From contig PABI01000036.1 of assembly GCA_002699125.1 (NCBI GenBank), positions 1 to 50,592 on the forward strand: 50,592 nt of DNA, given 5' to 3'. This DNA is from Anaerolineaceae bacterium (GTDB lineage Bacteria; Chloroflexota; Anaerolineae; Promineifilales; Promineifilaceae). A model generated the notes under the pieces. That model did not search any database and was not told where the DNA came from. It saw only the letters and a list, made by a program, of their open reading frames with translations. Within the stretch, counting starts at the first letter, position 1, and each line of letters begins with the position of its first letter. A program made the position numbers and the translations under genes. Below, in pieces: positions 31,380 to 40,076 of the stretch.

Positions 31380-33560
31380 TTATGGCGATGTGGTGAGCAT
31401 ATAAAGGCCGTTTGCTCCGGCGGAGACGTAAAGCGTATTTTCGTCGGCCGTAAGACGGCCGTATGAACCGGGCAGTGCAATGGCACCAATTACCTTGGGC
31501 TGCTCAGGCTGGCTCACGTCTAGTGCCCGGACGGTGTTGTCGCTAGAAATCGTGTAGAGGCGCTGCCCGATGGTGACTGAATCGACCACGCCGAATGGTA
31601 GTTGCCACTGATTGAGGATGGACGGCCGTTCCGCATCTGCCACATCAATAACTGTCAGCGATTGACATCTGTCGCCAGCGCACATGGCATAGAGTGTGCT
31701 GCCCACAACCGCCAACCGGCTGGCGTCTTCGGGCAAGGTGATGTTGCTTACCAGTTTTGGCTCCAGAGGTTGGCTAATGTCGATAATGGCCAGCTTCAGC
31801 TGCTCATAGCCTTCTAGCAAGTAAAGATAACCATCGCCCACAACGATTGTTTCCAAGGTTTGCAGTCCGGTGTTCACACTACTAATAAGCTGAGGATTAG
31901 AAGGGTCTTGCAGATCAAAGGTGCCGAGGTTGCCGGAGAAGACATATTGGCTCGCCATGGGCATGTACAGCACGCTGCCTACCAGTGCCGTGCTATGCAA
32001 TTGACTCAGTACCTCACCTTCTTCTTGCGGCGCGTAAAGCTGAGACAGATTGGCCGGATTGGTGGTATCGAAGATCAACATGCTGTTGTTCCATACGGGC
32101 GCAATAATTGTTTGACCGGTACCCAGCAGTTGGAGAATCTGATTACCCGTAAACGGCTCGGTTTGGCTGAGCAGGGTTGGCGTTGGCTGGGCCATGTCCA
32201 GGCTGGCAATGATGGAGCCACGTCCTTCGCTGGTCAATACGTAGCTGGTGGGCTGGCCGGGCAGAATGTCATCAACTGTTTGGAGGCCAAAAGGATTGGT
32301 ATAGGTGCCCAGCAGCTGCAAATTGGCCGGATCGCTGGTGCTGAAGATTTGCAGGCCGCTAATTCCGGCTACGTACAGCAGCTCGCCGCTGCCCGCTATC
32401 TCGCTAATGCAATTTTGCGGATCAAATTCGGTCGTTTTTTGCGGTGCTTCTGGTTGAGTCGTGTCTACAATGGTGATCTGGCTGCTGCAATAGCCAAATT
32501 CGCCAAAAGTGAAACTGGTGGCCAGGATGTTGTCATTGCTTGTCAATTCACTCAGGAAATTTAGTGAGACTGGCTGGTTTTGCGGAACAATCTGGGGGCT
32601 GGTGGGATCCGCTAAATCATAGATGGTGAAGTGGGTACCCTGCTGATCCATGTAGATGAGATAGGGGAGGTTGTGATGAACGGCCGTAAACACTTGGTAA
32701 ACTTCCTGCCCTGCTTCAATTACGCTGAGCGGCTGCGTGGGATTTTGCGGATCAACAACCTGGATGCCTGCCTTGGAGGGGATAAAAAGCAGGTCGGCGG
32801 TGGCGCTAAACCGGGCATTGGCCTCATCAAGGGGCATGGAACTGGCAAAGGTCGGCTGCCCGTTCGCTGCCAGATCAAACCAGATTAAATCGCCCTCAAC
32901 AACTGTGTAATCGACATTACTGATGAAGACACGGCCGTTGCTGCTCACAATCTGCGTGGCGTTTGGCGCTTTAGCCCCGCTGTAGTTAGGTCCACCACTT
33001 GCTAGTTGAATGCTGGTTGGATCTGAGACGTCAAACATGACCAATCCGGCACGGCCGGCTGCGCCATAAACTCGCGCACCTACCTGCACGATATCGAATA
33101 GTGCATCGCCCACAACGGGGCTTTGGCCCAAAAATTGCGGCGCGGCGGGGTCTGTTACATCCACAGCCACCAGGCGTGGCCCAACAGCCAGATAGGCCAC
33201 CGAGTCATCGACCAGCAGCGCTCGCGGCATGCCGCCAAACTGGTTTTGCAGGGCGAAGCTGAGGCTGTTTTCGCTGGGCAGCATCGGATAGTTGGGGGTG
33301 GGTGTAGGCGTTGGCTCGATGTATCTTGTGGGTACGGCCGTTGGCGCTGCCAGTGGGGTGGTTGGTGTGGCTAAGGCAATGACTGTTGCCGTGGTTGGTT
33401 CTGGCGTGGGCGGAACGGCCGTTGCCTGCGGTGTCGGCGTCACCACAGTGGGAATGATGGTGGGGCGGGCTTCTGTGACGGTGCAGGCGGTGATGAGCAA
33501 AAGGATGATGAGGGAAACGGCCGTTTTCAGCCAGAAATTCTGGTTCATTAAATGTTTCAT
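31380..33560 (-). CDS. LVIVD-repeat beta-propeller lipoprotein
   Basis: 726 residues from the ATG at 33560 (GGAGG 9 bases upstream). A lipoprotein signal (AVSLIILLLITAC) is followed by a Thr/Pro-rich linker of about 75 residues, then about a dozen LVIVD-type blades: LVAVDVTDPAAPQFLG, LVMFDVSDPTSIQL, IQVVDPQNPTQPL, LAIIDISQPLEPKLV, LTVIDVADAERPSIL and RALDVSQPEQPKVIG. Such proteins are anchored outside the membrane and probably bind proteins or polysaccharides; no enzyme motif is visible. It is divergent from the acyl-CoA cluster, 198 bases away. Confidence 0.85.
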   Translation of the reverse strand: MKHLMNQNFWLKTAVSLIILLLITACTVTEARPTIIPTVVTPTPQATAVPPTPEPTTATVIALATPTTPLAAPTAVPTRYIEPTPTPTPNYPMLPSENSLSFALQNQFGGMPRALLVDDSVAYLAVGPRLVAVDVTDPAAPQFLGQSPVVGDALFDIVQVGARVYGAAGRAGLVMFDVSDPTSIQLASGGPNYSGAKAPNATQIVSSNGRVFISNVDYTVVEGDLIWFDLAANGQPTFASSMPLDEANARFSATADLLFIPSKAGIQVVDPQNPTQPLSVIEAGQEVYQVFTAVHHNLPYLIYMDQQGTHFTIYDLADPTSPQIVPQNQPVSLNFLSELTSNDNILATSFTFGEFGYCSSQITIVDTTQPEAPQKTTEFDPQNCISEIAGSGELLYVAGISGLQIFSTSDPANLQLLGTYTNPFGLQTVDDILPGQPTSYVLTSEGRGSIIASLDMAQPTPTLLSQTEPFTGNQILQLLGTGQTIIAPVWNNSMLIFDTTNPANLSQLYAPQEEGEVLSQLHSTALVGSVLYMPMASQYVFSGNLGTFDLQDPSNPQLISSVNTGLQTLETIVVGDGYLYLLEGYEQLKLAIIDISQPLEPKLVSNITLPEDASRLAVVGSTLYAMCAGDRCQSLTVIDVADAERPSILNQWQLPFGVVDSVTIGQRLYTISSDNTVRALDVSQPEQPKVIGAIALPGSYGRLTADENTLYVSAGANGLYMLTTSP

Positions 33561-33665
33561 GGGAGCTACCTCCACAAGTAGTTCCTCGATCATAACGCGC
33601 AAACGATCGATTTGCTCAACGCTTGCCGCGTGAGCAGCCTACGCCTGCCTGCTTACCTGCATCCG

Positions 33666-33694
33666 TTGCACAAATGCCCTGTGGCGTTTATAGT
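33666..33694 (+). promoter_or_regulatory. Sigma-A-type promoter of the acyl-CoA cluster
   Basis: TTGCAC (33666-33671), 17-base spacer, TATAGT (33689-33694). Transcription would begin near 33701, ahead of the enoyl-CoA hydratase start. This is the best conventional promoter I found by eye in the window. Confidence 0.6.
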
Positions 33695-33758
33695 TTGCAC
33701 GTAACTTTCCTCGAAACGCAACTAAAAGATGGCTGCACAATCCAAAAAAGGAGACGCC

Positions 33759-34559
33759 GTGGCTGCAAATCTTCCCACATTTTCAACTGTTCTGTATGAA
33801 CAAGACGATCAGGTGGCGCAAATCACCCTCAATCGCCCGGAGCGGCGCAATGCCCTGAATGCCCAGTTAAATAAAGATTTACTGGCAGCGTTTCGCCATG
33901 CCGGGGCTGATGAAAGCGTGCGCGCTGTTGTGTTGACCGGCGCGGGCAAGGGGTTTTGCGCCGGGGCCGACCTGTCTGATTTTGCCCAGCAGCCAACCGC
34001 CGATCAGGTGTATGAAGGCATTTTAACCAGTTACCAACCGTTGATGGGGTTGATCACCACCATCGAGAAGCCGGTGATTGCCGCGGTGAACGGGGTGGCG
34101 GCTGGTGCCGGGGCTGCGCTGGCCCTGGCCTGTGATTTACTGGTGATGGCTGAGGATGCCAGCCTGATGATGGCCTTCAGCAACATTGGCCTGGTGCCGG
34201 ATGCCGGTGCCTGCTGGTTTTTGGTGCGGCAGATTGGCTATAGTCGCGCTTACCAGATTGCCATCGAAGGGGAGCGCATTTCGGCGGTACAATGCCTGGA
34301 ATTTGGCCTGACGAATAAGTTGGCTGCTCCAGAGCAACTGCTGCCTGTGACACTTGAATGGGCGCACAAGCTGGCCAAACGGCCGACTTTAGCCCTGGGC
34401 CTCACCAAACACGCCCTCAACCACGCCGCCCGGAACGATTTAGCCAGCACCATTGAGTACGAAGCCCGTCTGCAAAAGCAAACTATCCCCAGCCACGACC
34501 ACCTGGAAGGGGTGCGGGCTTTTGCCGAAAGACGGCCGCCGCAGTTCACTGGCCAATAA
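33759..34559 (+). CDS. Enoyl-CoA hydratase/isomerase family protein
   Basis: About 266 residues from the GTG at 33759, chosen because AAAGGAG sits 5 bases before it; an ATG at 33729 would add 10 residues but has no site. Crotonase signature: VAQITLNRPERRNALN, oxyanion-hole VVLTGAGKGFCAGADL, then KPVIAAVNGVAAGAGAALALACDL and IGLVPDAGACWFLVRQIG. The second usual acidic residue reads Asp in VPDAG, as in PaaG/2,3-dehydroadipyl-CoA-type members. It would hydrate or isomerise enoyl-CoA in beta-oxidation-like catabolism. First gene of the acyl-CoA cluster. Confidence 0.9.
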   Translation: MAANLPTFSTVLYEQDDQVAQITLNRPERRNALNAQLNKDLLAAFRHAGADESVRAVVLTGAGKGFCAGADLSDFAQQPTADQVYEGILTSYQPLMGLITTIEKPVIAAVNGVAAGAGAALALACDLLVMAEDASLMMAFSNIGLVPDAGACWFLVRQIGYSRAYQIAIEGERISAVQCLEFGLTNKLAAPEQLLPVTLEWAHKLAKRPTLALGLTKHALNHAARNDLASTIEYEARLQKQTIPSHDHLEGVRAFAERRPPQFTGQ

Positions 34560-34596
34560 GGATCTGGATTACCGCGGTATACCACCACAAATGAAA

Positions 34597-34689
34597 ATCC
34601 GCAGATTTCGCAGGCTTGTGGTGAGCGCAGCCGAACCATTACACAGATTTCTTTAAACCAATCTGCGAAATCTGTGCAATCTGTGGATT
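34597..34689. repeat. Imperfect inverted repeat before the SDR gene
   Basis: ATCCGCAGATTTCGCAG (34597-34613) pairs with CTGCGAAATCTG...TGTGGAT (34663-34688), where the right arm carries a ten-base duplication. It shares its left arm with 24524-24540. It lies between the enoyl-CoA hydratase and the SDR. Confidence 0.7.
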
Positions 34690-34707
34690 ATTTTCACTGG
34701 AGGAAGA

Positions 34708-35487
34708 ATGAGTCAACCTGATTTTGATTTGTCTGGAAAAGTAGCCCTAATCACCGGTGCCTCGCGCGGTATTGGGCAGGCCATTGCCGAGGCATATGCT
34801 GCTGCCGGGGCCAAAGTGGTTTTGGCCAGCCGCAAGCAAGAGTCGCTCAACGAGGTGGCCGAAATCATTCGTGGCAATGGCGGCACGGCGCTGCCGGTGG
34901 CGGCCCACACAGGTGACGATGGCGCGATTAATGCCCTGGTTGCCAGAGCAACGGACGCGTATGGCGGCATCGACATTGTGGTGAACAATGCGGCCACCAA
35001 CCCGCATTTTGGCCCGGTGATGACGGCCGAAGAAAGCCAATGGGACAAAATTTTGGACGTGAACGTGAAAGGGTATTTTCGCGTCGTCAAAGGGTGTGTC
35101 CCCAGCATGAAGGCCCGCGGCGGCGGCAAAGTTATCAACGTTGCCTCAATTGCCGGCCTGACGCCGCAGCCGGGGATGGGAGTATACTGTGTGAGCAAAG
35201 CGGCCGTTCTCATGCTCACAAAAGTGCTGGCGGCAGAATTGGCCGGGGACAACATCCAGGTGAATGCCATTGCGCCGGGCTTTGTCAAAACAAAATTTAG
35301 CGCTGCCCTCTGGAGCAATCCGCAAATTAATGAAGCGGTGCTAAAGCAGATTCCCCAGGGCCGCATGGCTGAGCCGGAAGAGCTAACCGGCATCGCCCTG
35401 TACCTGGCCTCCAGTGCGTCTCACTTTACCACGGGGGCAACGATGTTGATTGACGGCGGGCAGTTTGTTGGCAACAGTATTCAGTAA
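34708..35487 (+). CDS. Short-chain dehydrogenase/reductase (SDR), FabG-like
   Basis: 259 residues with TGASRGIG (cofactor loop), NNAATN, catalytic Ser in [13 protein letters not shown] (Y-x3-K), and the C-terminal [10 protein letters not shown]. This is a complete classical SDR. The Arg in ASRKQ after beta-2 favours NADP(H). Given its neighbours it probably oxidises or reduces a hydroxyacyl-CoA or alcohol intermediate; LvaD-like or DHRS4-like activity is possible. GGAGGAAGA precedes the ATG. Confidence 0.9.
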   Translation: MSQPDFDLSGKVALITGASRGIGQAIAEAYAAAGAKVVLASRKQESLNEVAEIIRGNGGTALPVAAHTGDDGAINALVARATDAYGGIDIVVNNAATNPHFGPVMTAEESQWDKILDVNVKGYFRVVKGCVPSMKARGGGKVINVASIAGLTPQPGMGVYCVSKAAVLMLTKVLAAELAGDNIQVNAIAPGFVKTKFSAALWSNPQINEAVLKQIPQGRMAEPEELTGIALYLASSASHFTTGATMLIDGGQFVGNSIQ

Positions 35488-35488
35488 C

Positions 35489-35534
35489 CGGTAAACCGTG
35501 ATCCGTAATCAGTAGGCTAGAGCAGTTACTGATT
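35489..35534. repeat. Intergenic repeat word GGTAAACCGTGA-CGTAATCAG with inverted repeat
   Basis: CGGTAAACCGTGATCCGTAAT and following CAG (35489-35512) is nearly repeated at 36768-36791, both times just behind a stop codon in this cluster. Within the first copy AATCAGTA (35507-35514) pairs with TACTGATT (35527-35534). Confidence 0.7.
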
Positions 35535-35578
35535 ATCGTTGACCGATAACCGATTCCCACACAATAGGAGTAGCAACG

Positions 35579-36766
35579 GTGTTCGATCTTTCCCCTGAAT
35601 TTCAAAAGAACCTGGCGACAATTCGTGAATTTGTCCGTGAAGAGCTGTTTCCACTTGAGAAAGAGTATCTGGCGAGTGGATTTAACGCCCTGGCGCCTAA
35701 GTTGCAGCAGAAGCGGCAAAAAGTAAAGGATTTAGGCCTCTGGCTGCCGCAGGTGCCAAAGGAATATGGCGGCATGGGGCTGACGCTGTTTGAGCATGGG
35801 CTGGTGAGCCAGGAGCTGGGGCAGACGCCTTTTGGGCATTACGTGTTTAACTGCCAGGCGCCGGACGCGGGCAACATGGAGATTTTGATCGATCACGGTA
35901 CGGCGGAGCAGAAAGAGACGTTTTTGATGCCGCTGCTGCGCGGTGAAATCCGCAGCTGCTTTTCGATGACGGAGCCGGAACACGCTGGCTCTAACCCGAC
36001 GATGATGAGCTGTACGGCCGTACGCGAAGGCGACAGCTATATCATCGATGGCCACAAATGGTTCACCAGTTCGGCCGATGGCGCTGCTTTTGCTGTGGTG
36101 ATGGCCATCACCAACCCGGAAGCCAACCGCCATGCCCGCGCTAGCCAGATTTTGGTGCCGCTGGACACACTCGGCTACACGCTGGTGCGCAATATCTCCG
36201 TGATGGGTGAGCCGGGCGACGGCTGGGCCAGCCACGCCGAAGTGCGCTATGATGAAGTACGCGTGCCGCAAACTAATCTATTGGGCAAAGAGGGTGAAGG
36301 TTTTGCCATTGCCCAGGAGCGCCTGGGACCAGGTCGCATTCACCACTGTATGCGCTGGTTGGGTATTTGCGAGCGGTCTTTTGAGCTGATGTGTCGTTAT
36401 GCGTTGAAGCGCGAGGTAGCACCGGGACGGCCGTTAGCCGGGCAGCAAACCATCCAAAATTGGGCAGCGGAGGGCCGGGCCGAGATCAATGCGGCGCGTC
36501 TCATGGTGCTGGCCACCGCCAAGCGCATCGACGAAGAAGGCCAATATGCTGCCCGCGATGACATTTCGTTGATTAAGTTCCACGTGGCTGGCGTGCTGCA
36601 AACGGTGCTGGACCGCGCCTTGCAGGTGCACGGCGGCCTGGGCATGACCGACGACACGCCGATTGCTTACTGGTTCCGCCACGAGCGCGCTGCCCGCATC
36701 TACGACGGGCCGGATGAGGTGCACAAATGGTCTGTCGCCCGGCGGATTTTTGCCCAGTATCAGTGA
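35579..36766 (+). CDS. Acyl-CoA dehydrogenase of the ACAD10/11 (LvaC-like) type
   Basis: 395 residues, GTG start with AGGAG 8-9 bases upstream. FAD/acyl-CoA motifs: FSMTEPEHAGSNPT, IDGHKWFTSSADGA, and the C-terminal QVHGGLGMTDDTPIAYWFRHERAARIYDGPDEVH. In ordinary ACADs the catalytic base is the Glu of a YEGT-like motif; here the position reads YDGPDEVH, as in ACAD10/11 and LvaC relatives. The next gene is an APH-fold kinase, and in human ACAD10/11 these two domains are fused in one protein. This supports a role in 4-hydroxyacyl-CoA breakdown, which is inference. Confidence 0.9.
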   Translation: MFDLSPEFQKNLATIREFVREELFPLEKEYLASGFNALAPKLQQKRQKVKDLGLWLPQVPKEYGGMGLTLFEHGLVSQELGQTPFGHYVFNCQAPDAGNMEILIDHGTAEQKETFLMPLLRGEIRSCFSMTEPEHAGSNPTMMSCTAVREGDSYIIDGHKWFTSSADGAAFAVVMAITNPEANRHARASQILVPLDTLGYTLVRNISVMGEPGDGWASHAEVRYDEVRVPQTNLLGKEGEGFAIAQERLGPGRIHHCMRWLGICERSFELMCRYALKREVAPGRPLAGQQTIQNWAAEGRAEINAARLMVLATAKRIDEEGQYAARDDISLIKFHVAGVLQTVLDRALQVHGGLGMTDDTPIAYWFRHERAARIYDGPDEVHKWSVARRIFAQYQ

Positions 36767-36791
36767 TCGGTAAACCGTGAACGGTAATCAG

Positions 36792-37868
36792 ATGAAAGAC
36801 ACAATTGAAGTGCGGCCGGATGAGCGGATTGATGTGGCAAAGGTGGCCGGCTACCTGCGGGGCAAGCTGCCTGGCAGCGAAAACGAGCTGAACGTGCGGC
36901 AGTTTGGCGGCGGTGCGGCCAATCTCACCTACCTGCTGGATTATGGCAGCCATGAATACGTTTTGCGCCGGCCGCCGCTGGGTCCCGTTGCCAAATCAGC
37001 TCACGACATGGCGCGGGAGTACAAGGTGCTGTCCGTATTGCACCAGGCGCTGCCAACTGCGCCGCGTGCCTTTTTGTACTGCGCGGATACGGACCTCATC
37101 GGGGCGGACTTTTTTGTGATGGAGCGGCGCAAAGGGGTGGTGGTGCGGCAAACGATGCCGCCGCAGTTTGCCGATATGCCCGACGCGCCTCGCCGCATGA
37201 GCGAGGCGCTGGTGGATGCCCTGGCCCTATTCCACGCCGTTGATTATGCCGCGCTGGGCCTATCTGATTTGGGCAAGCCAGAAGGGTTTATTGAGCGACA
37301 GGTGGAGGGCTGGTACAAACGGTGGCGTGCTGCCAGGCAGTTTGAAGGTGCAGAAGCGGTGCCGGAAATGGACGACGCTTACACCTGGCTCAAGGAAAAT
37401 ATGCCGCGCTCTACCAAGTTTTCTTTGGTGCACAATGATTACAAGCTGGATAACGTGATGCTGGCGTCGGATGATCCGGGGCGGTTGGTGGCGATTTTTG
37501 ATTGGGACATGTGCACACTGGGCGATCCAATGACTGACCTGGGGGCGCTGTTGTGTTACTGGACGGAACCAACGGATCCGGCTTATCTTCAGGGGATTGC
37601 GCGGATGCCCCCGGCTGATTTGGGCTTCCTGACGCGGCGGGAGCTGGTGGAACGGTATGCAGCAAAAAGCGGCCGTTCCATCCAAAATATTCATTATTAT
37701 CACACGCTGGGGCTGTTTCGCCTGACGGTGATTCTGGCCCAGATATACATCCGCTTTGTGCGCGGGCAAACGCAGGACCAGCGCTTTGCCGCCTTTGGCC
37801 CAATGATTCCGCTGATGGCCAAAGCGGCCGTTGATATGATGTACGGCCGTTTTGGAGCCGTGGGATAA
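36792..37868 (+). CDS. APH-family kinase partner of the acyl-CoA dehydrogenase (LvaA/ACAD10-N-like)
   Basis: 358 residues from the ATG at 36792 (a GTG at 36777 is also in frame). APH fold: GGGAANLTYLLDYGSHEYVLRRPP (nucleotide loop and lysine-side pattern), catalytic SLVHNDYKLDNVML, metal site FDWDMCTLGDPMTDLG. The VLRRPPLG and PMTDLGALLCYW patterns are typical of the subgroup linked with acyl-CoA dehydrogenases. Known members phosphorylate the 4-hydroxyl of acyl-CoAs before elimination by the partner ACAD. Located 25 bases after the ACAD gene, so co-transcribed. Confidence 0.9.
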   Translation: MKDTIEVRPDERIDVAKVAGYLRGKLPGSENELNVRQFGGGAANLTYLLDYGSHEYVLRRPPLGPVAKSAHDMAREYKVLSVLHQALPTAPRAFLYCADTDLIGADFFVMERRKGVVVRQTMPPQFADMPDAPRRMSEALVDALALFHAVDYAALGLSDLGKPEGFIERQVEGWYKRWRAARQFEGAEAVPEMDDAYTWLKENMPRSTKFSLVHNDYKLDNVMLASDDPGRLVAIFDWDMCTLGDPMTDLGALLCYWTEPTDPAYLQGIARMPPADLGFLTRRELVERYAAKSGRSIQNIHYYHTLGLFRLTVILAQIYIRFVRGQTQDQRFAAFGPMIPLMAKAAVDMMYGRFGAVG

Positions 37869-37869
37869 T

Positions 37870-38301
37870 ATGCCCGCACTGTTTATCTTTATTTTGCGCC
37901 TGGTTCGCAGCGTTCGGGATGGGCTGAAAGAGCCGGAATTTCGCGGCTTGTTTTGGTCCGTGCTCCTGATTTTGCTTACCGGCACCTGGTTTTACCATCA
38001 AGTGGAGGGCTGGAGTTGGCTGGATTCGTTTTACTTTAGCGTTATTACCTTGACAACGGTGGGGTATGGTGATTTTTCGCCGCAAACGGCCGTTGGCAAA
38101 ATTTTTACCGTTGTTTACATCATTTTAGGGCTAGGATTGTTATCGAGTTTCATTTTGCTGTTGGCCGATTTTCAGCGCCGCCAGCCGTCTGGTTTGTGGC
38201 AACGAGTGACAGGACAAGGGAAACGGCCGTTAGCCAATCAGCAGTCTGCACAAAACGAAACTTTACACAGTGGAGAGGAGGATTCCCATGCCGCAAATTA
38301 A
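37870..38301 (+). CDS. Two-helix potassium channel
   Basis: 143 residues from the ATG at 37870, one base after the upstream stop. TM1 (LFWSVLLILLTGTWFYHQVEG), pore helix (LDSFYFSVITLT), the selectivity filter TVGYGDFSP and TM2 (FTVVYIILGLGLLSSFILLLA) form a minimal Ion_trans_2 channel. The short hydrophilic C-terminus has no RCK domain, so gating is unknown. Its last 14 bases overlap the next gene. A K+ channel inside a fatty-acid cluster is unusual. Confidence 0.9.
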   Translation: MPALFIFILRLVRSVRDGLKEPEFRGLFWSVLLILLTGTWFYHQVEGWSWLDSFYFSVITLTTVGYGDFSPQTAVGKIFTVVYIILGLGLLSSFILLLADFQRRQPSGLWQRVTGQGKRPLANQQSAQNETLHSGEEDSHAAN

Positions 38302-39097
38302 GGTTAATGATGTTGAACTGTTTTATGAGGAAAAGGGAACAGGGTCTGAGGTGATGCTGTTTTCGCACGGCTACCTGATGGACCACACGATGTATGATGG
38401 CCAAATCGAGGCGTTCCAGGATCAGTTTCGCTGCATCGCCTATGATCAACGGGGACACGGCCGTTCCGAAGTGGTCACCAGCAGCTATGATCTCGATGCG
38501 CTGGTTAATGATGCCATCGGGCTGATCGAGGCGCTGGACATTGGTCCGGTCCACTTTGTGGGCATGTCTACCGGCGGTTTTGTGGGGCTGCGCGTTGCCC
38601 TGCGTCGTCCGGAGCTGCTCAGATCGCTCATTCTCATCGACACTGCTGCTGATGCAGAGGATAAAGCTAAATTAAAACAGTACAATTTGCTGCTTAAAAC
38701 GGTAAATCTTGTCGGCTGGCGACCGGTCATTGGCCGCGTAATGCCTATTTTGTTTTATGAAACCTTCCTCAAGGATTCTCAGCGACAGGCTGAGGTCAAG
38801 AAATGGCGCAGCATCATTACCGGCCACGATACCAAGGCGATTACGGCCTTTGCCAACGCCATTTTTAGCCGCGACAGCGTGGTGGACCAGTTGGAGAATA
38901 TCCAGACGCCAACCGTGGTCATTGTAGGCAAGCATGATGTGGCCACACCGACGAGCTATTCGCAAACGATGGCCGACCGTATTCATGATTGCCGCATGCG
39001 GGTGATTGCGGATGCGGGCCATTCGTCCCCCGTGGAAAAGCCGCGTGCTGTGGCCGAGGCGATGCGTGTCTTTTTTGAGCGGGTAGGGATTTTGTAA
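38288..39097 (+). CDS. Alpha/beta-hydrolase
   Basis: 269 residues from the ATG at 38288 (GGAGGA upstream); it overlaps the channel gene by 14 bases. Oxyanion SHGYLMDHTMYD, YDQRGHGRSE, nucleophile elbow VGMSTGGF, acid in VGKHDVATP and final histidine in ADAGHSSPVEKP complete the Ser-Asp-His triad. It resembles 3-oxoadipate enol-lactonase/esterase-like hydrolases. In this cluster it may open a lactone or cleave an ester to supply the hydroxy acid, which is inference. Confidence 0.9.
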   Translation: MPQIKVNDVELFYEEKGTGSEVMLFSHGYLMDHTMYDGQIEAFQDQFRCIAYDQRGHGRSEVVTSSYDLDALVNDAIGLIEALDIGPVHFVGMSTGGFVGLRVALRRPELLRSLILIDTAADAEDKAKLKQYNLLLKTVNLVGWRPVIGRVMPILFYETFLKDSQRQAEVKKWRSIITGHDTKAITAFANAIFSRDSVVDQLENIQTPTVVIVGKHDVATPTSYSQTMADRIHDCRMRVIADAGHSSPVEKPRAVAEAMRVFFERVGIL

Positions 39098-39101
39098 AAG
39101 C

Positions 39102-39219
39102 TGTCATGCTGAGCGCAGCGAAGCATCCCTCTAAACTGCCTCAGAGAGAAACTTAATGATTGGCAGAACAGTATCATCTGGTTCACCGTAGGGATGCTTC
39201 GGAGGACCTCAGCATGACA
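39102..39219. repeat. Inverted-repeat (MITE-like) element, second copy
   Basis: Left arm TGTCATGCTGAGCGCAGCGA (from 39102) and right arm ending GACCTCAGCATGACA (to 39219) pair across about 60 bases. The left arm matches the element at 4826-4854 with few changes. The right end lies 5 bases before the ATG of the next gene, which has no normally spaced ribosome site. Confidence 0.8.
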
Positions 39220-39224
39220 TTTAT

Positions 39225-40076
39225 ATGAAGTATCAATCCATTTTTAGGGCAGATTTATTTGCCGGGCAAACGATCATCGTGACCGGCGGCGGCAGCGGTA
39301 TTGGCCGGGCAACGGCCGTTGAGTTGGCATCATTAGGCGCGCATGTGGTGTTGGTGGGGCGGACGGTGGAAAAGTTAACGGCCGTTCAGCAAGAAATCAC
39401 CAATCTGGGTGGTGAATCATCCACTTTCACCTGCAACATCCGCGAAGAGGAGCAGGTGCAGGCGCTGTTTACCGATGTGCTGGCGCGGCAGGGTGCAGTG
39501 CACGGCCTGGTGAACAACGCCGGTGGCCAGTTTTTAAGTCCGGCGGAGTTTATCAGCAAAAAAGGATTTCATGCCGTGGTTGAAACCAACCTGACCGGCA
39601 CCTTTTTGATGTGCCGCGAAGCGTATAACCAGGCAATGCGTGACAAGGGTGGGGCGATTGTTAATATGCTCATGGAAAATTGGCGCGGCTTTCCTGGTAT
39701 GGTGCACTCGGCGGCGGCGCGGGCCGGTGTAGAAAACCTGACCAAGACGTTGGCGGTAGAATGGGCGCGTTCCGGGGTGCGTATCAATGCCGTGGCACCC
39801 GGCCTGATTGAATCGAGCGGTTTAGACAACTATCCAGAGGTGGCCCAGAATTTTATCCAGGAAGTGGTGAAGGATATTCCTTTCAAACGGATGGGGACAG
39901 AAAGCGAAACGGCCGCAGCCATCGTCTTTTTGCTCTCGCCGGGAGCCAGCTACATCAGCGGCGAATCGATTCGTATTGATGGGGCCAGCTCGCTCTGGCG
40001 CAAAACATGGGAAATTGAAGCGCACGACAACGCGCCAAAGCCATATGACGGGTTTGTTTCACGCCAGGAACCGTAG
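39225..40076 (+). CDS. SDR of the trans-2-enoyl-CoA reductase (PECR) type
   Basis: 283 residues. TGGGSGIGRATA and NNAGGQF mark the Rossmann fold. The segment GFPGMVHSAAARAGVENLTKTLAVEWA and a C-terminal tail with AHDNAPKP match the PECR branch (human PECR has a VHSGAARAGV-like stretch and DHDNWP tail). The classical Y-x3-K pair is replaced by H-S-A-A-A, as in that branch. Known members reduce trans-2-enoyl-CoA with NADPH; alternatively it is a 2,4-dienoyl-CoA reductase relative. No clear ribosome site; the repeat element abuts the start. Confidence 0.85.
   Translation: MKYQSIFRADLFAGQTIIVTGGGSGIGRATAVELASLGAHVVLVGRTVEKLTAVQQEITNLGGESSTFTCNIREEEQVQALFTDVLARQGAVHGLVNNAGGQFLSPAEFISKKGFHAVVETNLTGTFLMCREAYNQAMRDKGGAIVNMLMENWRGFPGMVHSAAARAGVENLTKTLAVEWARSGVRINAVAPGLIESSGLDNYPEVAQNFIQEVVKDIPFKRMGTESETAAAIVFLLSPGASYISGESIRIDGASSLWRKTWEIEAHDNAPKPYDGFVSRQEP

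Noticed and set aside
33292..33633. Plus-strand Val/Gly-rich frame near the LVIVD gene start
   Set aside because: Again the antisense of a Thr/Pro-rich lipoprotein linker.
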